59,486 bases of DNA from Candidatus Acidiferrum typicum. Its GTDB lineage: Bacteria; Acidobacteriota; Terriglobia; Acidiferrales; UBA7541. Under the pieces are notes generated by a model, which was given only the letters and a program-made list of their open reading frames with translations, ran no database searches and was not told where the DNA came from. The stretch covers positions 1 through 59,486 of the forward strand of contig JAOAPV010000054.1 in NCBI GenBank assembly GCA_025463055.1, written 5' to 3'. This document shows, piece by piece, positions 53,263 to 59,486 of the stretch (position 1 is the stretch's first letter; every line of letters starts with the position of its first letter). A program made the translations under genes and the position numbers.

Positions 53263-53838
53263 ATGCGTCAGAAGCGTTTCATGAGCATGATGGTCGTCGC
53301 GACTCTGGCCGGCAGCATGGTCGCCGGTGCGACTCGACTGCAAGAGGACGTCAAAGTCAACCACACCTCACTGAAGGCCGGCGATATGGCCCCGGACTTC
53401 ACCCTGCTCGACAATAAATGGAAGCACATCCACCTGAGTGATTACCGCGGAAAGAAAAACGTCGTCCTGGCCTTTTACGTTCTCGCCTTCACCGAGGGTT
53501 GAACGAAGGAACTTCAGGCCTATCAGTCTGATATGGCCAAACTCGAAGCTTCGGATGCTGTGGTCTTCGGAATTAGCATAGATAGCCCTGCCGCCAACAA
53601 CGCTTTCGCCGAAAAAATCGGCGTCACATTTCCTCTGCTCAGCGACATGAATCGCAAGGTGCTGAAACAATATGGCATCCTGAAAATGTACAACGTCGAA
53701 AAAGAAGAATATGATTGGGCGCAGCGCACTACATTTGTCGTCGACAAGAAGGGCGTGATCCAATCCGTGGAGGAAGAGGCTAGCGCCATCAATCCAAACA
53801 ATGCCGTCGCCGTTTGCACCAAGCTCCCGAAAAAATAG
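53263..53838 (+). CDS. prxU: Selenocysteine peroxiredoxin (in-frame UGA at codon 80)
   Basis: 191 residues if the TGA at 53500-53502 is read as selenocysteine. The ATG at 53263 has GGGAGG upstream and begins a signal-like hydrophobic stretch (about 7-22). The AhpC/TSA fold follows: [21 protein letters not shown], then TGA (U80), then TKELQAYQ. This is exactly the place of the peroxidatic Cys in the xxxTxxC motif. The frame continues with FGISIDS, TFPLLSD and [10 protein letters not shown], the normal end of the family, to the TAG at 53838. The only ordinary Cys is C185, a candidate resolving residue. A hairpin for SelB follows at 53517. A TATACT at 53226 may be the -10 box. A standard caller would split this gene at the TGA. 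The alternative is a nonsense mutation, considered less likely. Confidence 0.88.
53517..53538 (+). promoter_or_regulatory. Candidate bacterial SECIS hairpin
   Basis: GGCCTATCA (53517-53525) pairs with TGATA-(T)-GGCC (53529-53538), a 9-bp stem with one bulged T at 53534 and the loop GTC. It starts 14 bases after the TGA and the loop is about 23 bases downstream, inside the range seen for bacterial SECIS elements, whose apical loop has a G in the first two positions. The bulged U is also typical, although here it lies on the 3' strand, unlike in E. coli fdhF. Confidence 0.7.
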
Positions 53839-53895
53839 CGCCTCGCTGCGCCGGGGAGCGATGCGCCTCCTGCCGCAACTCGGGTCCGTTTCCGC

Positions 53896-55032
53896 ATGAG
53901 CTCTAATCCACTCGCAACCTCTTACGCTTCGATCCCTCAATTTGATTTGGCCGCGCAATTCGCCCTGATTGGCGACGAAATTCGCGATGCTGTCGACCGC
54001 GTTCTCTCCTCGCACCAATTTATTCTTGGGCGCGAAGGCGCTGCACTGGAAGATGAGATCGCGCGGCTTTGCGGCGTCGCGCACGGCGTAGGCGTAGGCT
54101 CGGGGACGGACGCTCTTGTGCTTGCGCTGCGGTCGTGCGGAGTGGGGTCGGGCGATGAAGTGATCCTGCCGCCGTTCACGTTCGTTGCCACCGGAAGCGC
54201 CGTAAGCGCACTAGGAGCCAAGCCCGTCTTCGCGGACATTCACCCTAATACCTACAACATCGATCCTGCACAACTCGAGCGTCGTGTCACTCCGCGTACC
54301 CGCGCCATCGTGGTTGTTCATCTCTACGGCCTCAGCGCGGACATGGACCCGATTGTGCACTTCGCGCGCAAGAAGAATTTGCCGGTTGTCGAAGACGCCG
54401 CGCAAGCGATCGGCGCGGGCTACAAGGGCCGGCGCACCGGTTCGCTCGCTGACGTCGCCTGCTTTAGCTTTTATCCGACCAAGAATCTCGGCGCGTGCGG
54501 CGATGCGGGCATGATCGTAACCAATTCAGCGGAACGCGCGGCGCATCTGCGCATTCTCCGGAATCACGGGCAGGCGGAAAAATATGTCAGCAGTGAGCCG
54601 GGCTGGAACGGTCGGCTGGATGAAATACAAGCCGCCATCATTCGTGTGAAGCTGCGTCACCTTGCAGCGTGGCAGCGCGCCAGGCAAACGAATGCGGCGG
54701 AATACACGCGGCACTTTTCACAAATTCCAGGAATCATGCCGCCGTTGGTCCCGGAAGGCTACGATCACGTCTTCCACCAGTACACCATCCGCGTGGAAGA
54801 GCGCGACAGGCTGCAGAGCGTTCTGGCCGAGAAAAAAGTCGGCAGCGCCATATATTATCCCGTGCCCCTGCATCTTCAGCCGCTCTACGCTTCTCTCGGT
54901 TACAAAGCAGGAGATTTCCCGCACGCGGAGCATGCCGCGCAAGAAGTTTTGTCCTTGCCAATGTACCCGGAGTTGCGCCAAGCGCAATTGACGCGCGTGG
55001 CCGAAGCTGTGAGCGAGTTCGTGCGCCACTAG
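53896..55032 (+). CDS. DegT/DnrJ/EryC1/StrS aminotransferase
   Basis: 378 residues, a PLP-dependent sugar aminotransferase of the nucleotide-sugar (keto-sugar) type. The PLP lysine is K196 in SFYPTKNLG. Other family motifs are VGSGTDALVLAL, LPPFTFVATGSA and EDAAQAIGA. Such enzymes make amino sugars for surface polysaccharides or glycosylated metabolites. It stands alone; no sugar-nucleotide genes are nearby. Confidence 0.93.
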   Translation: MSSNPLATSYASIPQFDLAAQFALIGDEIRDAVDRVLSSHQFILGREGAALEDEIARLCGVAHGVGVGSGTDALVLALRSCGVGSGDEVILPPFTFVATGSAVSALGAKPVFADIHPNTYNIDPAQLERRVTPRTRAIVVVHLYGLSADMDPIVHFARKKNLPVVEDAAQAIGAGYKGRRTGSLADVACFSFYPTKNLGACGDAGMIVTNSAERAAHLRILRNHGQAEKYVSSEPGWNGRLDEIQAAIIRVKLRHLAAWQRARQTNAAEYTRHFSQIPGIMPPLVPEGYDHVFHQYTIRVEERDRLQSVLAEKKVGSAIYYPVPLHLQPLYASLGYKAGDFPHAEHAAQEVLSLPMYPELRQAQLTRVAEAVSEFVRH

Positions 55033-55068
55033 CCGCTGCTTATCTGCATTCTTATCGGCCGAAGTCGG

Positions 55069-55740
55069 TTATCGGCTAAAGTAAAGAAGCAACACAAGGA
55101 AAACCCAGAGGCCGTCCATAAAATGCCAGTAATACGAAGTGATTTTCACGGCGGTCTGCCGTGAGATCTTGCCTTTCTCAAAGTCGCGAATCGCCACATA
55201 CAGGAGTGCGGCAATCCCGCCAAGCAAATGCACCGCGTGTGCCGCGGTAAAAATATAAAAAAAGCTGGTCGCTTGATTGCTCGCTATGTACAGGCCAGAG
55301 GCAACCAGTTGCAGCCACGCGATAACCTGCCCACCCAGGAACAAGATGCCGAGAATTGTTGTAGCGCGCCACAATTTTCGGAATCCCGAAAGATCGGCTT
55401 CCGATAACCGCTGGCGCGCTTTCTCCAGCGTGTAGCTGCTCACCAACAAAATAGCTGTATTAACCCACAGGATTTTCGGCAGGTGTAGCGGCACCCATGC
55501 TTTGCTGGTGTGCTCGAGCACGATAAACACCGTGCACGGCACCAGGAAAAACATGAAAATGGAAATCATCCCGAGCGTGATTGCCGTGGAATAGCGCCCT
55601 TGCGGTGGTTTGCGAGGCCGTCCACCCTTGTCGCCGTCTCCGCCGCCACCCCTGCCGGCAGGAGGCTCTGTTCCTCCCCCTCCGCCGCCAATATCAACGA
55701 CGATCAGCTCAGTATCTTGCGTGCCGCTTTTACCGGACAT
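55069..55740 (-). CDS. Cytochrome c oxidase subunit III
   Basis: 223 residues from the ATG at 55740, which has GGAAGGA upstream; the longer frame to 55860 has no signal. After a Gly/Pro-rich N-terminal tail (about 10-50) come five transmembrane helices with the family motif YIFTAAHAVHLLGGIAALLYV and the ending YYWHFMDGLWVFLV. This is heme-copper oxidase subunit III. No subunit I or II lies in the window, so it is an orphan here and may be part of an oxidase encoded elsewhere. Confidence 0.9.
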   Translation of the reverse strand: MSGKSGTQDTELIVVDIGGGGGGTEPPAGRGGGGDGDKGGRPRKPPQGRYSTAITLGMISIFMFFLVPCTVFIVLEHTSKAWVPLHLPKILWVNTAILLVSSYTLEKARQRLSEADLSGFRKLWRATTILGILFLGGQVIAWLQLVASGLYIASNQATSFFYIFTAAHAVHLLGGIAALLYVAIRDFEKGKISRQTAVKITSYYWHFMDGLWVFLVLLLYFSR

Positions 55741-55927
55741 ATTTCCTTCCAAATTGACGCGCCGTCCGCGTCGCATCACGCGGTTTCGCGGCAGCGGCCA
55801 GTTAAGCGAAGGCGCCGCCGCCTCCATTCTCAATACATTACATTCGCGCGGCAATTTCAAGCGGGAAAGTCAGGTACAAGAATACCGCCAGGATGTTTAC
55901 CTTTTAACAATCAGAAACTTCTAGGAT

Positions 55928-56347
55928 ATGGCGGTACGCGGGCCCTGGTCTCATCATAAAAGAATCGTGCCCGCTGGCCCCGAAATTCGGAAAAAGCATC
56001 TGATCGAGAGACCTCGAGCTCGTCGCTATCCGTTCGCCGCCAGCATCGAGTTGGTCGAAATGGAATCGGAGAACGAAATCCGGGAGCTAACTACCAATCT
56101 CAGCGCCTTCGGTTGCCAGCTGAATGCGCAAAAACCCTTATTCGCAGGCACAAAGGTTCGGCTCCGCATTATTCACCGCGGCGCAATTTTCGCCGCTCTC
56201 GGTCAGATCGTAAATGCCCGCAGAAACAGCATGGGAGTGGTCTTCACGAAAATCGAGCAGAAGGATCAGCTAGTACTTGAAAAATGGCTGGCTGACGCTC
56301 GCGAGACCCCCGAACGGCCTTCCGGCACGCGCCAACTCTCAAGATAA
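55928..56347 (+). CDS. PilZ-domain protein
   Basis: 139 residues. The c-di-GMP signature is RPRARR near residue 28-33 and TNLSAFGCQ (the D/NxSxxG motif) about 30 residues later. A short charged tail follows. It probably binds c-di-GMP and could respond to the HD-GYP enzyme encoded 3 kb away, though no direct link is visible. Confidence 0.85.
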   Translation: MAVRGPWSHHKRIVPAGPEIRKKHLIERPRARRYPFAASIELVEMESENEIRELTTNLSAFGCQLNAQKPLFAGTKVRLRIIHRGAIFAALGQIVNARRNSMGVVFTKIEQKDQLVLEKWLADARETPERPSGTRQLSR

Positions 56348-56365
56348 ATCTTCAATCGATGGAAA

Positions 56366-56452
56366 TGGTGCGGTAGAGAGGACTCGAACCTCCACGGTAT
56401 TGCTACCGCCAGCCCCTCAAGCTGGTGCGTCTGCCAGTTCCGCCACTACCGC
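56366..56452 (-). tRNA. tRNA-Leu (anticodon GAG)
   Basis: 87 bases including an encoded CCA. The acceptor stem GCGGTAG pairs CTACCGC, the anticodon stem CCAGC/GCTGG holds the loop TTGAGGG with anticodon GAG, a long variable arm (class II) follows, and the T-arm has GGTTCGAGTCC. It reads CUC and CUU codons. It lies between the PilZ gene (+) and secG (-). Confidence 0.96.
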
Positions 56453-56538
56453 ATTTTACAGACTTGCTGATTATAGTTGAGAGCCACTCGAATTGCGAGG
56501 CTCACTCGAGCTGCACTTGGCGCGCTTGATGAACAAAA

Positions 56539-57045
56539 CTACGGCTTCTTCGGCTGCTGCGCGGGAGCAGGCGCCGGCTGCTTTGCCGGGGGCTGCGTTG
56601 TCGGAGCCGGAGGCCTGTTCGGTGCTGACTGTGGCGGGTTCGACTGGGGCAACGTCGTTTGGGGCTTGGCCGGTATTACTGGAGCCGGCTTCGAGAATTT
56701 CTCAAGTACCGAGCCGCCCTGCCCCACACCTTTATCTGTGTGCAGTACCAACGCCAACGCACAAACCATAAACATGACAGCGCACCATGTCGTCGCTCGC
56801 GAAAGCACTGTGGCGGCGCCGCGCGGCCCAAACGCAGTTTGACTACCTGCGCCGCCGAACGCCCCGGCGATATCCGCGGCTTTACCGCTCTGCAACAGCA
56901 CCACGATGATCAGAAACAGACAATTGATCACAAAAAACGTGGGCAGCAGCCACGAAAACCAGCGCGAATCCGAGAGTCTCCACCCCAGGACGATAAATCC
57001 GAATCCCAGAGCCAACGAAATTGCCCATTTCATCCAACCTGGCAT
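56539..57045 (-). CDS. secG: Protein-export membrane protein SecG
   Basis: 168 residues, longer than the usual 75-130. The SecG core is [42 protein letters not shown] split by the usual two helices (about 37-55 and 87-103). An extra N-terminal hydrophobic helix (about 5-22) precedes it, and a Pro/Ala/Gln-rich tail follows. GAGG before the ATG at 57045 supports the long form. SecG works with SecYE. Downstream of tpiA, as in many bacteria. Confidence 0.9.
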   Translation of the reverse strand: MPGWMKWAISLALGFGFIVLGWRLSDSRWFSWLLPTFFVINCLFLIIVVLLQSGKAADIAGAFGGAGSQTAFGPRGAATVLSRATTWCAVMFMVCALALVLHTDKGVGQGGSVLEKFSKPAPVIPAKPQTTLPQSNPPQSAPNRPPAPTTQPPAKQPAPAPAQQPKKP

Positions 57046-57094
57046 TGCAAAACCTCACTAAACGAAAAGATGCGGCTGTGCGCACAAGAGAAAA

Positions 57095-57871
57095 TCATTG
57101 CGCTGCTTCACAGCCGTTTACTATCGACGCGAAAGACTTTGCGTCCAAGCTCGCCCCGCCGACGAGCGCGCCATCCAACTCTTCCTGAGCCATCAATCCC
57201 TGTATATTGTCGGGTTTGACGCTGCCGCCGTACAGAATGCGTACCGCCCTGGCCTGCTCCGCGGAGAATTTCCTCTCCGCACACTTCCGCAAAAAACGGT
57301 GCGCCGCTGCGGCAATTTCCGGCGTTGCCGTTTTACCCGTGCCGATTGCCCAGACTGGCTCGTAGGCTACCAGAATACGAGAGAACTCTTCCGGGGTCAA
57401 CGCGCCCGGGCCGCCTAAAAATTGCCTTTCACAGACTTCTTCCGTGCGCCCCGCTTCGCGATGCTCCAGCAGTTCACCAACGCAAACGATTGGGGTTAGG
57501 CCCGCAACCAGGGCAGCCTTTGTCTTCTTCGCTACGGTTTGCTCCGTTTCACCGAAAAATTGCCGCCGCTCTGAATGCCCGATAATCACGTAGCGGCATC
57601 CCGCCTCCACCAGCATCGGTGGCGAGATTTCGCCGGTAAATGCGCCTTCCTTTTCCCAGAAGACGTCTTGCCCGCCGATGGCGACGCCGCTATCGCGCGA
57701 AGCTTCGACTGCGGCGGGAATCGAAGTAAACGGCGGGGCGACCACAATGTCGCAAGCCCGCGCGCCGCGAACCAGCGGCAGAAACGCCGAAAAAAATGCG
57801 CGCGTATCCGCTTGCGTCTTGTACATCTTCCAGTTGCCTGCAATCACGCGGCGCCGTTTAGCTTGGCTCAT
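57095..57871 (-). CDS. tpiA: Triosephosphate isomerase
   Basis: 258 residues, TIM barrel, converts glyceraldehyde-3-phosphate and dihydroxyacetone phosphate. AGNWKMY near the N-terminus gives the catalytic Lys, IIGHSERRQ the His, and VAYEPVWAIGTGKTA the Glu, with YGGSVKPDN at the phosphate-binding end. It lies between pgk (54 bases) and secG (49 bases) on the minus strand, in one glycolytic operon. Confidence 0.97.
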   Translation of the reverse strand: MSQAKRRRVIAGNWKMYKTQADTRAFFSAFLPLVRGARACDIVVAPPFTSIPAAVEASRDSGVAIGGQDVFWEKEGAFTGEISPPMLVEAGCRYVIIGHSERRQFFGETEQTVAKKTKAALVAGLTPIVCVGELLEHREAGRTEEVCERQFLGGPGALTPEEFSRILVAYEPVWAIGTGKTATPEIAAAAHRFLRKCAERKFSAEQARAVRILYGGSVKPDNIQGLMAQEELDGALVGGASLDAKSFASIVNGCEAAQ

Positions 57872-57925
57872 TTTTTGAGGATTTCCTCTGCGGTCTTAAC
57901 GGTGTTTTTCTCTCTGAAGTCGTGC

Positions 57926-59125
57926 TCAGCCTTTGTTCGTTAATGCCTCGACGCCCGGCAGCTTCCGCCCACCAAGAAATTCCAGAGAAGCGCCACCGCC
58001 GGTAGAAATGTGCGAAATCTTGTTCGCCACTCCGGACTGATGCACCGCAGCAACCGAGTCACCGCCGCCTACGATGGAAGTCGCGCCTGCGTCAGTGGCA
58101 GCCGCTACCGCTTTGGCTACCTCGAGCGTGCCCTTTGCAAATGGGGGCATCTCAAAATCTCCCATAGGTCCGTTCCATACAATCGTTTTGGCCTTCGCAA
58201 TCTCGGCTGTGTAAGCCGCAATCGTCTTCGGCCCAATATCCAGTCCCATCTGATCCGCGGGCGTTTCGGAAACATCGCAGATAGTAGCCTTGGCGTCCGC
58301 CTTGAATTCCGGAGCAACCACATGGTCTTTCGGCAGCAGAAACTTGAAATTCTTTGCTTTCGCATCCGCCAGCAGGCGTTTCGCCAGTTCAAGCTTATCG
58401 TTCTCTACAAGCGATTTGCCGATCGGCAAACCCTGCGCCTTCTCGAACGTATAAGCCATGCCTCCCCCGATCAGCATGGCATCCGCAATCTTCATCAGAT
58501 TCTCAACCACTTCGATCTTGTCGCTGACCTTGGCGCCCCCCAGAATCGCCACAAACGGACGCGCCGGATTGCTGACCGCCTTGCCCAAATAGGCCAGTTC
58601 CTTTTCCATCAGCAAGCCGGCCGCCGCCTGCTTTACGAAGCGAGTAATACCCACCACCGATGCGTGCGCGCGGTGCGCTGAGCCGAATGCATCGCAAACG
58701 AAAACGCTGTCGCACAGCGCCGCAAGCTGCTGGGAAAATCCTTCATCATTCTTTTCTTCTTCCGGGTGAAAGCGAACGTTCTCGAGCAGCAGCACGCCGC
58801 CTTCTCCCAGCGCCTTGCTTTTTGCCTCGGCGTCGGCGCCGACGCAATCGTTAGCGAATACTACATTTCGCTCCAGAAGCTCCTGAAGTTTTTTCGCCAC
58901 TGGCGCGAGCGAATACTTCGGGTCTGGGCCACCCTTCGGCCGCCCAAGGTGCGAAGCGAGCACCAGCCGGCCGCCCTTCTGGATGGCCAGCCTGAGCGTT
59001 GGCAGCGTCTCGCGAACGCGCGTGTCGTCTGTGACTACGCCATCCTTTAGCGGCACATTGAAATCCACGCGAATGAACACACGCTTGCCGCGCAAATCGA
59101 GATCATTGATCGTCAGCTTGTTCAT
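57926..59125 (-). CDS. pgk: Phosphoglycerate kinase
   Basis: 399 residues, the usual length. It has [11 protein letters not shown] at the N-terminus, the SHLGRPKGG loop, and the nucleotide-binding GGGDSVAA and GGGASLEFL motifs near the C-terminus. It transfers phosphate from 1,3-bisphosphoglycerate to ADP. It follows gap by 48 bases and precedes tpiA. Confidence 0.98.
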   Translation of the reverse strand: MNKLTINDLDLRGKRVFIRVDFNVPLKDGVVTDDTRVRETLPTLRLAIQKGGRLVLASHLGRPKGGPDPKYSLAPVAKKLQELLERNVVFANDCVGADAEAKSKALGEGGVLLLENVRFHPEEEKNDEGFSQQLAALCDSVFVCDAFGSAHRAHASVVGITRFVKQAAAGLLMEKELAYLGKAVSNPARPFVAILGGAKVSDKIEVVENLMKIADAMLIGGGMAYTFEKAQGLPIGKSLVENDKLELAKRLLADAKAKNFKFLLPKDHVVAPEFKADAKATICDVSETPADQMGLDIGPKTIAAYTAEIAKAKTIVWNGPMGDFEMPPFAKGTLEVAKAVAAATDAGATSIVGGGDSVAAVHQSGVANKISHISTGGGASLEFLGGRKLPGVEALTNKG

Positions 59126-59173
59126 GTATTCCTTGGGAATGTAAAAGATGTTGCCGCCATCGCGGCCGCCACT

Positions 59174-59486
59174 TTAAAACTTAGACGCCATAAATTTGAT
59201 CAAGTCGCGGCACCGGCAGGAATATCCCCACTCGTTGTCGTACCAGGCCAGCACCTTCACGCAGCTGTCGCCTACTTCTTTTGTATAGCCCGCGTCCACG
59301 ATCGTGGAATGCGGATTGCCCTTGAAATCCGCCGAAACCATCTCTTCTTCGGTATATGCCAAAATATTTTTCATCGCACCGTTGGCCGCAGCCTTCAGCG
59401 CGCCATTCACACTTGCCACTGTGGCCGGCTTATCTACAAACACGGTCAGGTCCACCACGCTGACGTTCGGCGTCGGCACGCGCATC
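59174..59486 (-). CDS. gap: Glyceraldehyde-3-phosphate dehydrogenase, C-terminal part (partial)
   Basis: About 103 residues at the window edge; the frame is open beyond it. RVPTPNVSVVDLTV and the final WYDNEWGYSCR motif are the C-terminal hallmarks of GAPDH. It is the upstream gene of the gap-pgk-tpiA operon. The catalytic Cys lies outside the window. Confidence 0.97.
   Translation of the reverse strand, partial: MRVPTPNVSVVDLTVFVDKPATVASVNGALKAAANGAMKNILAYTEEEMVSADFKGNPHSTIVDAGYTKEVGDSCVKVLAWYDNEWGYSCRCRDLIKFMASKF

Noticed and set aside
53248-53502. Short open frame read as a truncated 84-residue peroxiredoxin and a second fragment starting at 53533
   Set aside because: The two frames are the same reading frame separated by one TGA at the catalytic position, so they are one selenoprotein gene.
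1-59486. CRISPR array, insertion sequence, integrase or prophage
   Set aside because: No regularly spaced repeats, transposase or phage genes were found.

Overview
The window looks like a chromosomal segment of a Gram-negative bacterium, most likely an Acidobacteriota (Terriglobia-like) genome. The reasons are an LpxB gene and outer-membrane proteins (a TonB-dependent receptor with an N-terminal carboxypeptidase-regulatory-like domain, a TolC-type channel, an alginate-export-type porin), a fused E1 alpha/beta dehydrogenase, a gap-pgk-tpiA-secG-tRNA-Leu block, and moderately GC-rich coding DNA. The species assignment is inference. No phage, insertion sequence, transposase or CRISPR array was seen.

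Layout. 0-9.6 kb (+): the end of a coiled-coil protein, a hypothetical protein, then a lipoprotein, two half-ABC exporters forming an asymmetric heterodimer, lpxB, and a secreted M1-peptidase-like protein with TPRs whose zinc site is destroyed. 9.7-17.7 kb (-): an M14-type secreted carboxypeptidase and a four-gene drug-efflux operon of MdtP-YtcA-MdtN-MdtO order. 18.3-23.4 kb: an alginate-export-type porin, a Tat-exported bicupin oxalate decarboxylase, a secreted hypothetical protein with its own terminator, and a divergent LysR regulator. 23.5-26.4 kb (-): a compact run of Mug-like glycosylase, enoyl-CoA hydratase/isomerase, rhodanese, a catalytically degenerate NAD-binding protein and a macro-domain protein. 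26.6-35 kb: an ECF sigma/anti-sigma pair, an ornithine-cyclodeaminase family enzyme, an NHL lipoprotein with an SH3 partner, DoxX, PspC and the fused E1. 35-38.7 kb (+): a Cys/His/Met-rich secreted protein with a TonB-dependent receptor (probably metal), then a complete fluoride riboswitch with an overlapping terminator in front of crcB and a DUF190 gene. 38.8-42.6 kb (+): an MrfA helicase / MrfB exonuclease repair pair with a one-base stop/start overlap. 42.7-53.2 kb: a zinc-finger/SpoIIE phosphatase fusion, a zincin-like protein, an XRE/S24-type regulator, small unknown genes, and a large hybrid histidine kinase divergent from an HD-GYP response regulator. 53.2-59.5 kb: a peroxiredoxin with an in-frame UGA, a DegT/StrS aminotransferase, cytochrome oxidase subunit III, a PilZ protein, tRNA-Leu(GAG), secG, tpiA, pgk and the 3' end of gap.

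The most notable item is the peroxiredoxin at 53263-53838. Its coding frame is interrupted by a single TGA exactly where the peroxidatic cysteine belongs, the frame continues intact to the natural end, and a hairpin fitting a bacterial SECIS element lies just downstream. It is best read as a selenocysteine peroxiredoxin that a standard gene caller would split into two fragments. Second is the fluoride switch, where pseudoknot and terminator strands can be seen competing, and where the naive crcB start would fall inside the aptamer.

Several start codons were moved from the longest open frame because of signal peptides, Shine-Dalgarno sequences or neighbouring signals; each case is explained in its entry.
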